DNA of 49,304 nucleotides from Ignavibacteriales bacterium. GTDB taxonomy: Bacteria > Bacteroidota > Ignavibacteria > Ignavibacteriales > Ignavibacteriaceae. The stretch's first letter is position 1. Every line of letters begins with the position of its first letter. Location: contig JADJIH010000019.1 of NCBI GenBank assembly GCA_016707115.1, forward strand, positions 1-49,304, given 5' to 3'. The position numbers and the translations under genes were made by a program. Of this stretch, positions 1-10,030 are shown in pieces. The notes below the pieces were generated by a model. It saw only the letters and a program-made list of their open reading frames with translations, searched no databases and had not been told where the DNA came from.

Positions 1-170
1 CAAAGTTATTGAATCTTCTTTAACACTTGTATGAAGATAAACGAAACAATATCTTTATCAGAAATCTTTTCAAATGTGCTGATAGAAATGTTAACAAATA
101 ACCAACTCCATTTCATCAAGTATAATTTGAGTCGGTTTAGAGGATCTTACTTTTAGTTAAAGCCGATCAT
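1..170 (-). CDS. ruvA: Holliday junction DNA helicase subunit RuvA, N-terminal fragment (frameshifted, cut by window edge)
   Basis: RuvA binds Holliday junctions and loads the RuvB motor. The minus strand, read from the ATG at 170 and corrected for single-base indels, gives MIG, a beta-strand stretch with KPTQIILDENGVGYLVN, then STFEKISDKDIV and LHTSVKEDSITL. This matches the first OB-fold domain of RuvA, whose family starts MIGYL and has a conserved DVNGVGY motif. The ATG lies 4 nt downstream of the ruvC stop, the classic ruvC-ruvA order. No single frame is open: at least three indels are needed within 170 bases, mostly in A/T runs, which suggests poor sequence quality at this edge rather than a dead gene. 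The rest of the gene lies outside the window. Confidence 0.72.
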
Positions 171-174
171 GAAT

Positions 175-711
175 TTATCCAATAACTCTTTCGGATAAAG
201 CTTCAACAAAAGATTTCCAATCTTTAGTTTTCTTTACGGAATTTTCATTCTGAAAGCATAGATAAAGTGCAATTGCCAGTGCGTCGCTTTCATCAACTTT
301 AATTTTTTCTGACTTGATGTTGAGTAAAGTCTTAATCATAAATGAAACTTGTTCTTTACTCGCGGCGCCTTTGCCCACAACAGATTTTTTTACCTCTCTT
401 GGCGAATACTCACTTGCAAGAACATTATTGCGAAGTGCACAAAGAATAGAAACACCTCGCGCATAACCAATTTTCATTGCCGACTGCACATTCTTTCCAT
501 AAAAAGCTGTTTCAATTGCAAATTCATCCGGCTTATATTTTTTTATGATTTTACTTATTTCGCTGTAGATAATTTCGAGTCGCTGTGGAATTGGTTCATT
601 AACAGGAAGGTTAATTGATCCACCGGCAACTCTTATAAAGTTATTATTCAAACATTTAATAACTCCATAACCGGTAATTCTTGTCCCGGGATCTATACCT
701 AAAATGATCAT
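175..711 (-). CDS. ruvC: Crossover junction endodeoxyribonuclease RuvC
   Basis: RuvC is the dimeric endonuclease that resolves Holliday junctions after RuvAB branch migration. The 178-residue product is close to the usual RuvC length of about 170. It opens with MIILGIDPGTRITGYGVI, carrying the first catalytic Asp (D7) in the GIDPGT motif. The second acidic site is in EFAIETAFYGKN, and the last acidic pair is in DESDALAIALY near residue 140. The frame is intact, unlike yebC upstream and ruvA downstream. It sits in the order recJ-yebC-ruvC-ruvA on one strand, so it is very likely co-transcribed, with a 96-base gap to yebC that contains a short inverted repeat. Confidence 0.95.
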   Translation of the reverse strand: MIILGIDPGTRITGYGVIKCLNNNFIRVAGGSINLPVNEPIPQRLEIIYSEISKIIKKYKPDEFAIETAFYGKNVQSAMKIGYARGVSILCALRNNVLASEYSPREVKKSVVGKGAASKEQVSFMIKTLLNIKSEKIKVDESDALAIALYLCFQNENSVKKTKDWKSFVEALSERVIG

Positions 712-748
712 AGAAAGTTTTAAGTTGTTTTAAAAATAGATTCCCACT

Positions 749-764
749 CCAGCCTACCGGCTGG
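749..764. repeat. Short inverted repeat in the yebC-ruvC gap
   Basis: CCAGCC TACC GGCTGG forms a perfect 6-bp stem with a 4-base loop. It is GC-rich against an AT-rich background and lies in the only non-coding gap of the operon. There is no T-run on the minus strand side, so it does not look like a standard terminator; a repeat-family palindrome is more likely. Confidence 0.4.
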
Positions 765-807
765 CAGGTTGAATGACATTAAAAATTTTAGCAAAAATAG
801 TCAGAAA

Positions 808-1527
808 TTATTCAACAATATCAGCGTTTGAAAAACATTTTGAACATCATCACGATCTTCAAGGGATTCAATCAGTTTAACAACTTTTTCAGCATCTTCG
901 CCTTTTACCTCAATCAAATTTTTTGCAATCCATTGAAGTGAGGCATTTTCAACTGTGAACTTTTTATCAACCAATGTTCTTCTAACTGTCTCAAAGATTC
1001 AATAGTAGTTTGCACTTCAAAAAATCTTCTTCAGTGGTAAGATCATCGGCGCCCGCTTCTAAAACTATTTCCATTACATCATCTTCTTTTTTACCCTCTG
1101 CAGGAATAGTAATTATTCCTTTTCTATCAAACATCCATGCAACAGAGCCGGTTTCACCCATTCCTGCGCCATATTTACTAAACAGATGTCTTACTTCTGC
1201 AACAGTTCTATTTTTATTATCAGTAGCAACTTCAACAACAACTGCAATTCCTGCAGGAGCGTAACCTTCATAAGTTAATTCATGATAAATCACGCCTTCA
1301 AGTTCGCCGGTTGCTTTTTTTGATTGCACGTTCAATATTATCCATTGGCATATTTTGAGCTTTAGCATTATCAACAGCTAAACGTAATCTCGGATTTCCG
1401 TTTATATCACCGCCAGGCGCGCAGCAATTGTAATTTCTTTAATAAGCTTTGTAAAAATCTTTCCCTCTTTTTGAATCAAGTACTGCTTTTTTCTTTTAAT
1501 CGTTGCCCATTTTGAGTGACCGGACAT
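808..1527 (-). CDS. yebC: YebC/PmpR family protein (frameshifted)
   Basis: The family comprises DNA-binding transcriptional regulators, and recent work links some members to translation of proline-rich stretches. Corrected for indels, the product starts MSGHSKWATIKRKK, the near-invariant family N-terminus, continues through KATGELEGVIYHELTYEGYA and YGAGMGETGSVAWMFDRKG, and ends DVQNVFSNADIVE. Total length is about 240 residues, normal for the family. Start and stop are clear: AGGAG lies 8 nt before the ATG, and the ATG is 2 nt after the recJ stop. The frame breaks at about six places: the A-run at 831-835, the A-run at 1019-1024, the T-run at 1315-1321, near 1414, near 1465 and near 1487. All are single-base changes and all but one lie in homopolymers, so sequencing error is favoured over pseudogenisation. 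Confidence 0.85.
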
Positions 1528-1529
1528 TA

Positions 1530-3264
1530 CTAATTCTCCTGAATTTCGTTTTGGTTTAGTCTTAAATCTTTTAATCTAAGTTGCGGATAAGTTCTGCCAT
1601 CTCTAACCGTTTTATCAATGGTAAAGACAATATCCACTTTTAATTTTTTATCTGACAGCAAATCTAAATATTCACGCATATTAAAGCCAATTGTATCAAA
1701 AATCTTGTCATTTCCATTTTGCTTAAAACAGGCTATAAGGTGCTTAGCCCCAACTAATCTTGGAGTATTAAAAATTTCTACACCTTCAGTCAGAAAAACT
1801 GGGCGCATATTCTCCGGGCCGAAAGGAGCAAACTGATCAAGTATTCTTAAGAACTTTGGTGTTATTTCTGAAAATTTAATTTTAGCATCAATTATAATTT
1901 CAGGAAATAGATCATCACCCGTAATTGTTTCTTTAACAATCTGATTGAACTTGTCTTTAAAGTCCTGAACTTTATCAAGTTCCACTGCTAATCCGGCGGC
2001 AGCCTGATGACCGCCAAAATGTATTAAAAAACTCTTCGCACTTTTGTAATGCTTCATAGATGTTAAAATTTGTAATGCTTCTTGCGGATCCTTTTGCAAT
2101 GCCGTCTATTGTTGTTAGCATAATTGTAGGGCGATAATACTTTTCAACTAAACGTGACGCTACAATTCCGATCACTCCCGGATGCCATTCTTCCTGATGA
2201 AGAACAATTGCAAGATCATTATCAAGATCAATCGAACTTTCTACAAGCTGCAGTGCATTATCAAAAGTATCGACATCAATTTTTCTGCGTTCATAATTTT
2301 CAGTTTCAAGAACTTTTGCAAGTGTTAATGCTTCTTCTTTACTGTCGGTTATTAATAATTCAACAGCTCGTTTGGCATCACCTAATCTACCAACTGCGTT
2401 AATTCTTGGTGCGATAGTAAATACGATTTGACCAGAATTTAAATTACCAGGTTGAAGACTGCTGCTTTCTATCAATGCAAGAATGCCCGGTCTTGGATTG
2501 TTATTAATACTCTCCAATCCTTCCCTTACTAAAACTCTATTCTCATCAACAAGAGCAACAATATCTGCTGCACCGGCAAGAGCAACTAAATCCAAATACC
2601 TCAATGGCATCTCACGTCTGCCGATTTTTTCTGCAACACCTTGTGCAAGTTTAAAAGCAACACCGGCACCAGAAAGATATTTGAAAGGATATTGACATTG
2701 CGGTTTTAACGGATCCAATACAGCTAAGGCAGGCGGTAGTTCATCTTTAGGCTGATGATGATCGCAAATAATTACATCCATTCCCAATTGATTTGCATAA
2801 GCAGTTTCTTCAATAGCTGTAATACCGCAATCAACAGTAATTAAAAGTCGTGCATCAGTTGTTGATTTTATAACATCAATACTTTCTTTAGATAGACCAT
2901 AACCTTCCGTTAAGCGCTGCGGAATGTAGAAATCAACATTAGCTCCAAGCTCTTTTAAAAACATATATAAAAGAGCGGTAGAACATGTACCATCTACATC
3001 ATAATCGCCGTAAATACAAATTGGCTGATTTTCTGTAAGAGCACGAATTACTCTTTTGGATGCGGCCTCCATTCCGTGCATAAGATAGGGATCATGTAAG
3101 GATTCTATTGATGGTCTGAAGAAAAATTTTGCTTGTGCAAAACTTTTAATATCTCTTAGAAAAAGTAGCTTTGCCAAAATATCCGAGATATTAAGCGAAT
3201 CAGCAAGCTCTTTTAATGAATTATAGTCTTCAACTTCTCTGATTTTCCAACGTTTATGTAACAT
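1530..3264 (-). CDS. recJ: Single-stranded-DNA-specific exonuclease RecJ (one frameshift)
   Basis: RecJ degrades single-stranded DNA 5' to 3' in recombination and mismatch repair. The N-terminal part (429 codons) shows the DHH-family motifs CIYGDYDVDGTCSTALL (motif I), ITVDCGIT (motif II) and ICDHHQP (motif III, the DHH signature). The DHHA1 part has SARSITNFNIYEAL, and GGHQAAAGLAV follows the break. The C-terminal OB-fold part ends LRLKDLRLNQNEIQEN. The two frames join at the A-run 2026-2031, where one extra base turns EEFLIHFGGHQ into EEFFNTFWRSS. Joined length is about 577 residues, normal for RecJ. It is the first gene of the recJ-yebC-ruvC-ruvA run. Confidence 0.92.
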
Positions 3265-3303
3265 AAGAGAATTACTTATATTTTATAAGAACAAATCTAA
3301 AAG

Positions 3304-3710
3304 TTCAATCCTGTAAGCCGAATTCTGTAACCCCGACGAAGCCGGGACGGCAATTATTTATCTATTTCTGTTGTTACCAACAGACTCTAGCGGTCTACCC
3401 GAAAATCTAACCTGCAATTAAGCATTGATACAAAGCGAACAACTTTGTCCCGATCAGATCGGGAAGATTTTCTTACTTGACCTTGCTTCAGGTGTGGTTT
3501 GCCATGCACCCGATATTACTATCAGGCCGGTGAGCTCTTACCTCGCCTTTTCACCTTTACTCCGATATTATCGGAGAAGTTTATTTTCTGTGGCACTGTC
3601 AGTCGATAATAGATTTCTCCATTAGCTCCCGGGAGTTACCCGGCACCTTGTTCTGTGAAGTTCGGACTTTCCTCCTCCCGATAAATCAGGAAGCAATTGC
3701 CCGGATTGAA
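3304..3710 (-). ncRNA. rnpB: RNase P RNA, bacterial type A
   Basis: This is the catalytic RNA that matures tRNA 5' ends. On the minus strand the 5' part reads GAGGAAAGTCCGAAC (3661-3675), the conserved P4/CR-I region. The middle has GGTAGACCGCTAGAG, then AGATAAATAATTGCCG. The 3' end is ACAGAATTCGGCTTAC (the conserved CR-V/P4 strand). The outermost P1 helix closes as TTCAATCC (3703-3710) with GGATTGAA (3304-3311), an 8-bp pairing that fixes both ends and gives about 407 nt, right for a type A molecule. It lies between recJ and the zinc-ribbon gene. Confidence 0.95.
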
Positions 3711-3867
3711 TTATTAGATTATTCTTTAATAATGAATTGACATCACTGCCAATTCTGCCAATTACTTGATTATTTGTTGCGTATAAAAAGGTATAAACAC
3801 TGAGTAAATCAGTGAGTGGAATATACAAAATTTAGAACCTGAATTCAGTAGACACCTTTAAGAATAA

Positions 3868-4593
3868 TTAAGGTGCTTCAACCTCATCTGCAATTTCCTG
3901 TGAAATAAGGATTCTGCCACAATACTCACACGTAAAAATCCTGGCATTTCTTCTTATTTCCAATTGCCTTTGTGATGGTACTATGTTGTGACAACCAGAA
4001 CATGCAGATCTTCTGATAGTAGAAACAGCTTTGCCTTTTTTAGCTTTTCTAATTCTCATATAAACCGAAACATCCGGTTTTTTTACCTGATCTTCAATTT
4101 TCTTTCTTTCAGCAAGAAGAATATTCTCTTCACTTTCATTTGCTTTGATAATTTCTTTAAGATCTGCTTCTCTTTCTTTCAATTCCTGATCTAGTTCATC
4201 CAATTTAGGTTTTACTTCTTCTATTTGCTCTGATAAACTTTTACTTAAATCAGCCAGCGCATTATTTTCTGCTTCTAATTTTGCTATTTGTTCATCTGAA
4301 TGATCAATTTCTTTGGTAAGAGCATCATATTCTTTGTTATTTCTAACCTGGTAAAGTTGCGCTTTAAACTTTTCTGACTCTCTTTTAATTTTTCAACTTC
4401 TTCTTCATTCTGAGCCCTTTTTTCAACTGATTCTTTTGAGCAACCTCTTTTCAGAAATTTCAGTCTTCAAAGCATTAATACTGTTCTCCAAAGAACTTAC
4501 CATATTTGGTAAATCTCCACGTAATTCTTCAAGTTTATCAAGTTGATCATCAACTAATTGTAATTGGTACAGTACTTTTAATCTATTATACAA
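3868..4593 (-). CDS. Coiled-coil zinc-ribbon protein (CT398-like; two frameshifts)
   Basis: The function is not established. The family joins a long coiled-coil hairpin to a C-terminal C4 zinc ribbon and is thought to act as a nucleic-acid or protein scaffold. The ribbon is clear: CSGCHNIVPSQRQLEIRR then CEYCGR, two CxxC pairs. Upstream, heptad-rich sequence (LYQLQLVDDQLDKLEELR, VRNNKEYDALTKEIDH) forms the hairpin. I start it at TTG 4593 because AAGGAG lies 9 nt upstream and this gives the usual length of about 240 residues. Two one-base indels (T-run 4383-4386 and about 4435-4450) break the frame. It follows the Nif3 gene by 14 bases, and a Nif3-zinc ribbon-rnpB neighbourhood recurs in other phyla. 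Confidence 0.82.
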
Positions 4594-4607
4594 TTTTTTC
4601 TGGCTCC

Positions 4608-5714
4608 TTAGTTATTATAAAAAACAATCGGGTTGGTTGAACCCATATACTTATAAACTTTTGTTTTATCTGTAAAAGATTTTTCTAATCTATTTTTAAT
4701 TTCATCTAAAACCGGAATTTCAGTTTCATAATGTCCGGCATCAATTAATAAAATCTTATTTTCTGCGTCCTGAAATGTATGATACTTAACATCAGCAGTT
4801 ACAAATGCATCAGCATTATTTTTAATTGCAGCATCAAGTAGATCACTTCCTGATCCCCCGCAAACCGCAACTTTTTTAATTTTAGATTTTGATCCTTGAG
4901 TAAATCTTAAGTTTTTTGCTTTTAAAGATTTCGCTACCAGACTTAAAAATTCGTTTTGTGATAATTCATTATTTAATTCACCTATAACACCCATTCCATA
5001 ATTTGCATTTTCATTCGCTAATGTATAGAGATCATAAGCAACTTCCTCGTATGGATGTACTTGCTTCATAGCAGTAACAACTTTATTAACATCGAAAGAA
5101 TTAACTAGCACTTCAATCTTTATTTCTTCAACGCTTTCAATTTTTCCTTTTACGCCAAAACTTGGATTGGATTTTTCTGATCCTTTAAAAGTTCCTGTTC
5201 CTAAAGTTCTAAAGCTGCAGTTTGTGTATTCCCCAATGATTCCAGCACCCGCATTGTGCATAGCAACAGTTACCTTATCTGCATAACTAATCGGAACAAA
5301 TACAACAAGTTTATTTTGATTTGATGAAAGGTTAACCAGAAATCTTTGATTTGAGAGTTTGAGTTTTTTGGCGAGTTGAAAGCTTACACCGTTTTTTGTA
5401 AAATCTAAATTTGTGTGAGCTGAGTAGAGTGTAATATCTTTTTTAATAAGTTTTTCTATAATTCTTGAGATTCCATCACTCTTTGTGTCAATTCTTTTTA
5501 TTGATCTGAACAATAATGGGTGGTGGCTGATAATTAAATTACATTTTTTTTGTGCAGCTTCATCAACAACTTTTTCATCAACATCTAAACAAAGTAAAAT
5601 GCTTTTTACTTCTCGGCGCAATGATCCAACTTGCAAACCTACATTATCTTTTTCCCAGGCTATTGATTTGGGAGCCCAGTCTTCAATTATTTTAATGATC
5701 TTATCACATCTCAT
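4608..5714 (-). CDS. Nif3-like dinuclear metal center protein (DUF34)
   Basis: This is a conserved metal-binding protein of unsettled function, often annotated as GTP cyclohydrolase I type 2. The 368 residues correspond to the long, YqfO-type architecture: two Nif3 halves with a PII/CutA-like domain inserted at about 130-235. Metal-ligand motifs are visible as IISHHPLLF (about 62-70), SAHTNLDFTKNGVS (about 98-111), DVKYHTF and IDAGHYETE (about 320-340). The GGSGSD loop near 285 also fits. The frame is intact from the ATG at 5714 and ends 14 bases before the zinc-ribbon gene, so the two are probably co-transcribed. Confidence 0.9.
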   Translation of the reverse strand: MRCDKIIKIIEDWAPKSIAWEKDNVGLQVGSLRREVKSILLCLDVDEKVVDEAAQKKCNLIISHHPLLFRSIKRIDTKSDGISRIIEKLIKKDITLYSAHTNLDFTKNGVSFQLAKKLKLSNQRFLVNLSSNQNKLVVFVPISYADKVTVAMHNAGAGIIGEYTNCSFRTLGTGTFKGSEKSNPSFGVKGKIESVEEIKIEVLVNSFDVNKVVTAMKQVHPYEEVAYDLYTLANENANYGMGVIGELNNELSQNEFLSLVAKSLKAKNLRFTQGSKSKIKKVAVCGGSGSDLLDAAIKNNADAFVTADVKYHTFQDAENKILLIDAGHYETEIPVLDEIKNRLEKSFTDKTKVYKYMGSTNPIVFYNN

Positions 5715-5720
5715 AATATC

Positions 5721-5756
5721 AAAAAAAAATGCACCCTACTTTTGTATTGGGTGCAT
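5721..5756 (-). terminator. Rho-independent terminator of ispG
   Basis: On the minus strand ATGCACCC (5749-5756) pairs with GGGTGCAT (5729-5736), a perfect 8-bp stem, followed directly by a run of Ts (A-run 5721-5729 on plus). It lies downstream of the ispG stop and just before the Nif3 start, so it separates the two units. Confidence 0.88.
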
Positions 5757-5900
5757 CTTTATAAACTTTTGGTCTTTGCATTTTGACTTTTGAGGTCAGT
5801 CTTTGCAAGAAATTTTAATTTTTTCGGGTTTTTTCTTCTCATATTTAGTGCATAAATATAATTCTATTAGAGAAAATAAACAATTTATCTTTGCTTTAAA

Positions 5901-7902
5901 TCAAAGCTCTACCCAATTACCATCTTCACGAATAAGATCTATAAGCTCATCAACCGCATTTTTTGCAGGAATATTGCGCCGAACAATATTTTTTTCACGA
6001 TATAATGTAATTTTATCGACACCTGATCCAACATATCCATAATCGGCATCAGCCATTTCCCCTGGACCATTCACAATACAGCCCATAATTGCAATTTTTA
6101 CACCTTTCAAATGTTCAGTTCTTTTGCGGATCATCTCCGTTGTTTCTTGCAAATCAAATAGAGTTCTTCCACAAGATGGGCAAGCAATGTATTCGGTTTT
6201 GGATATTCTTTGTCGTGCTGCTTGTAAAATGTTGAATAAAAGTCGGTTTACAATTTTTTCTTTTGATTCGGATTTTTTGATAAAACTTTTTACATATGTC
6301 CCAGATTTTTCAGATTCGCTTTTCAAATCAGCAACATGTAGCCAAATTCCATCACCAAAACCATCAATCAATAAAGAACCCAAATCTGTTGATGAATAAA
6401 GCTGTAAATCTTCAAATGTTATGTTTAAGTAATCTCTTTTTAGAATTACAGGATTTAAAATTTCATTTTCAATCAGTTCAAAAAACACTCTTCGCTGCTC
6501 AGCCATTCCATGCAGATTTTCTGTTTCAAGAATCAGAACAACCGATTTATCATTTTTTATCTTATTAATTACCTCTTCAGTGAAATCTTCAATATTTATT
6601 AGGATAAAATTAAGTTCATTCGATTTTTTATCTGATCCAAGAAATTCTTTTACTGTAAAGATTGGATAACTGTTGTAAGAGGTTTTTAAGTTTTTCCAAA
6701 TCTCAAAATCATAAATTGCATTTAAACCATTTGGACAATCAAACGGCAAAGTGCTTTTTCCAAGATAAACCAAATCAGCAGCAATATCAGAAAGATTCCA
6801 TTTATCAGTCGGTTCATTATAAGTATAGCCAATATCAATCAAATCTTTTTGTGATGTGATTTTTCTATTTGAATAATCTGCTACAACTCTTGGAACATTG
6901 CTTCCACCGATTGATAATACCTCAAATGATTTTCTTCTGTTATAAACAAAAGGATCTATTGGTGATTCTATAATTTCTTTTATTGCCTTATGATTTTCTC
7001 TTCCTTTGTATCGATTAGCTAAAGCTATTGCAACCGGAGCTTCAAATTCAGGATCTTCTGTAAGTGAAACACGAATTGTATCGCCAATTCCATCTTCAAG
7101 TAAAGCACCAATTCCCAGTGCTGATTTTATTCTTCCATCTTCACCACCGCCAGCTTCTGTTACTCCAAGATGAAGCGGATAATTCATTCCTTCTGCTTCC
7201 ATTTTGTTTATCAGCAATCTGTAAGCCTGCACCATAACTTGCGGATTACTTGCCTTCATCGATAAAACTATGTTGTGATAATTTTCATCTTCACAAATTC
7301 TTAAAAACTCCAAAGCAGATTCAACCATTCCAAGCGGTGTATCACCATAACGACTCATAATTCTATCTGAGAGCGAACCATGATTTGTTCCGATTCGCAT
7401 TGCAGTTCCGTACTCTTTGCAAATCTTTACAAGCGGAGTAAATCTTTCTCTAATTCTATCCAGTTCTTCCTGATATTCAGCATCGCTGTATTCAATTAAA
7501 TCAAATTTTTTCTTATCAACATAATTGCCGGGATTAACGCGAACTTTTTCAACAATTCGTGCAGCCATCTCTGCAGCATTTGGAGTAAAGTGAATATCAG
7601 CAATTAGCGGAACATTATATCCGCGAACTTTTAATTCTTTTTTTATCTCTTCAAGATTTTTTGCTTCGTTGATACTCGGCGCGGTTATTCTAACATACTC
7701 GCAGCCAGCTTCAACCATTCTTATAGTCTGTTCAACAGTTGCAATTGTGTTCATCGTATCTGTTGTTGTCATCGATTGAATACGAATTGGATTGTTTCCT
7801 CCAAGTGGAATATCACCAATAAAAACTTCTCTTGTTTTGTATCGTGAGTATTTTGTTAGGCTGTTACAGTATTTTTTTGATGTTTTTGATTTCTGATTGC
7901 AT
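5901..7902 (-). CDS. ispG: 4-hydroxy-3-methylbut-2-enyl diphosphate synthase IspG, long form (one N-terminal frameshift)
   Basis: IspG converts MEcPP to HMBPP in the MEP isoprenoid pathway using a [4Fe-4S] cluster. The product has the TIM-barrel part (VRITAPSINEAKN, PLIADIHF, VRVNPGNYVDKKKF, MRIGTNHGSLSDR), then a long insert of about 250 residues, then the cluster domain with ACPSCGRTLFD and MGCIVNGPGEMADADYGYVG. The insert is the hallmark of the Chlamydia/Bacteroidota/plant type. The open frame alone starts at MTTTDTMN (7772), but in-frame upstream codons encode NSLTKYSRYKTREVFIGD, the real conserved N-terminus. One extra A in the A-run 7872-7878 separates this from the ATG at 7902. The corrected length is about 666 residues. 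Confidence 0.95.
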
Positions 7903-8030
7903 AAATGTTTGTGTTTCTATTTTCGACAACAATCGTTTAATGATTTAAGTTTCTTGATTAAATATAAAAATATTTACATCCACACCGAAAGTCTTAAATT
8001 CCTGAATCTTAATCTTATTATATTTCGGAT

Positions 8031-9905
8031 ATGAGAATCCCCGAATCGAAAATAGAAGAAATACGCAATTCAATCAGTATTGTTGATGTGATTTCCGAAT
8101 ATGTGCAGCTTAGAAAGCGTGGAAAAAACTATATTGGTTTGTGTCCTTTCCATTCTGAAAAAACTCCTTCGTTTACTGTAACTGAAGAAAAACAGATTTT
8201 TCATTGCTTTGGCTGCCACGCTGGCGGTAATGTTTATAAGTTTTTAATGGATTATAAAAAAATATCTTTTGTAGAAGCTGTTCAGGAAATTGCCGAGCAG
8301 CAAGGAATTGAAATTAATTATGATGATGAAGGATTTAACGAAAAGCAATCCGAGCAGGAAATTCTTTATGATATAAACACAGAGGTTGGAAGATATTTTT
8401 CTAATAATCTTTTACACGATGCCGAAGGTGAAATTGCAAGAACTTATTTTCAGAAACGTAATCTTAAAGTTCAAACAATGCGCTCGTTTGGATTGGGTTA
8501 TGCACACAATGGATATGAAAATCTTGTAAACTTTCTTAAAGAAAAAAATATCGATCTTGAAAAAGCTTTACAGCTTGGTTTGATAGGACGAAACAATGAT
8601 GGAAGAGTTTATGATAAACTTGCCGGCAGAATAATCTTTCCAATATTTTCTCCAAACGGAAGAGTTGTTGCATTTGCAGGAAGAAAACTTCGCGAAGATG
8701 ATTCGGGTGGAAAATATATTAATTCACCGGAATCGATTATCTACATTAAAGGCAGAATTCTTTACGGACTTTCTCACGCTAAAGATGATATAAGAAAAAT
8801 AGATAAAGCGATTATTGTTGAAGGTTATATGGATTTGATTTCGCTTTATCAAGCAGGAGTTAAAAATGTGGTAGCAGTTTCGGGCACAGCCTTAACTGAT
8901 GATCAAGCACAACTTCTTTCTCGTTATACAAAAAATGTTGTTCTTTTATTTGATGCTGATGCTGCAGGCATTAAAGCTTCTATGCGAAGCATTGAAATTT
9001 TATTAAAGCGAGATTTTGATGTAAAGATTTCTACCCTGCCAAAAGGTGAAGACCCTGATTCTTATGTTACAAAGTTTGGTAAAGAATCTTTTGATGAAAT
9101 TATAAAACGAGCTGAGAATTTCCTTGAGTATCAAACAGAATACTATGAAACACAGGGAATGTTTGATGATCCAACAAAAATGGCGGAAGCAATTCGTGAT
9201 CTAGTAAAACCAATTGCATTAGTTAGTGATGAGTTGAAGCGAAATCTTTTAATAAGAAACATTGGTAGAAAATTTAATCTGCGCGAAAAATTAATTGAAG
9301 CAGAGTTAGATAAAGCGCTTGACTTTCAGAAGAAGCAAAACAGATTACAATCTCAAAGAATTTTTAAGAAAGAAGAAGCGCAGCAGGAAAGTTTAATCCC
9401 AACAGAGAAGAAAACTATTCCGCCGCACTTTTATAATACTGAACGAGAACTTATAAGATTGTTGTTTGAAAATAACGAAGAAATAATTGGACTGATAACA
9501 TACAACGTTCACGAAGAAGATATACTTGTTGATATCCACAGAAATGTTTTTGAAAAAGTTTACTTTGAATATGAAAATCGCGGCAGTTTAAATCCTGCCG
9601 ATTTAATTTCTTTATACGATGATGAAGTTCAATCCTACTTAAGAGAATTAACAATTGAGAAATATAACTTAAGTAGTAACTGGCAGGATTTGAATCCATC
9701 AATTACGCAGGAAATGATAACAAAAAAATATGCAATTGATTTATTAGTAAAGTACAAGCAGATGCACATTGATTTGCAAATTGCTGCTAATGTTGGCGCG
9801 CAGGAAAATGCTGATAGTGAAGAAAGATTACTCGAGTTGATGAAAGAAAAGCATGAACTTGAAAGGCAAAGAAAATCGGTTCGTGAAGAACTTGAAAAAC
9901 AATAA
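8031..9905 (+). CDS. dnaG: DNA primase DnaG
   Basis: DnaG makes the RNA primers for replication. The 624 residues show the N-terminal zinc-binding domain with C38, H41, C59 and C62 (CPFH, CFGC). The RNA-polymerase core follows with GFGLGYAHNG and GRIIFPI. The TOPRIM domain has VEGYMD (about 263-268) and LFDADAAG (about 308-315). The C-terminal helicase-interacting part is lysine/glutamate-rich and weakly conserved, as is usual. The start has no strong Shine-Dalgarno, but MRIPESKIEEIR is a typical primase N-terminus. It is transcribed divergently from ispG across a 128-base gap. Confidence 0.97.
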   Translation: MRIPESKIEEIRNSISIVDVISEYVQLRKRGKNYIGLCPFHSEKTPSFTVTEEKQIFHCFGCHAGGNVYKFLMDYKKISFVEAVQEIAEQQGIEINYDDEGFNEKQSEQEILYDINTEVGRYFSNNLLHDAEGEIARTYFQKRNLKVQTMRSFGLGYAHNGYENLVNFLKEKNIDLEKALQLGLIGRNNDGRVYDKLAGRIIFPIFSPNGRVVAFAGRKLREDDSGGKYINSPESIIYIKGRILYGLSHAKDDIRKIDKAIIVEGYMDLISLYQAGVKNVVAVSGTALTDDQAQLLSRYTKNVVLLFDADAAGIKASMRSIEILLKRDFDVKISTLPKGEDPDSYVTKFGKESFDEIIKRAENFLEYQTEYYETQGMFDDPTKMAEAIRDLVKPIALVSDELKRNLLIRNIGRKFNLREKLIEAELDKALDFQKKQNRLQSQRIFKKEEAQQESLIPTEKKTIPPHFYNTERELIRLLFENNEEIIGLITYNVHEEDILVDIHRNVFEKVYFEYENRGSLNPADLISLYDDEVQSYLRELTIEKYNLSSNWQDLNPSITQEMITKKYAIDLLVKYKQMHIDLQIAANVGAQENADSEERLLELMKEKHELERQRKSVREELEKQ

Positions 9906-9910
9906 AATTT

Positions 9911-10015
9911 ACTCCGTGGTACTCTGTGACTGCTCCGTGTTTCTCCGTGGAAGAACTTAAAGCCCATTACACAGAAAACCACTGAGAAGTAAAAGAGAAT
10001 CACCGAGAGTTAAGC
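9911..10015. repeat. Intergenic repeat with CTCCGTG units, imperfect inverted
   Basis: The dnaG-recQ gap holds repeated CTCCGTGG / CTCTGTGAC / CTCCGTGTTTCTCCGTGG units, then CACAGAAAACCACTGAGAA in the opposite sense. The same vocabulary recurs at 12209-12300. It encodes no protein and looks like a dispersed palindromic repeat. Confidence 0.6.
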
Positions 10016-10030
10016 AATTCACAATCCTAA

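Noticed and set aside
991..1374. A separate 127-residue protein starting at 1374
   Set aside because: It is the middle of yebC. Its first 17 and last 8 residues are out-of-frame artefacts of flanking indels.
3425..3828. Two short open frames (plus 3425-3625, minus 3622-3828)
   Set aside because: They overlie the RNase P RNA or run antisense to it, with no family resemblance; the RNA accounts for the sequence.
7561..7772. IspG starting at 7772 as a shorter protein
   Set aside because: Conserved N-terminal codons continue in frame upstream to an ATG at 7902 once one base in a homopolymer is corrected.
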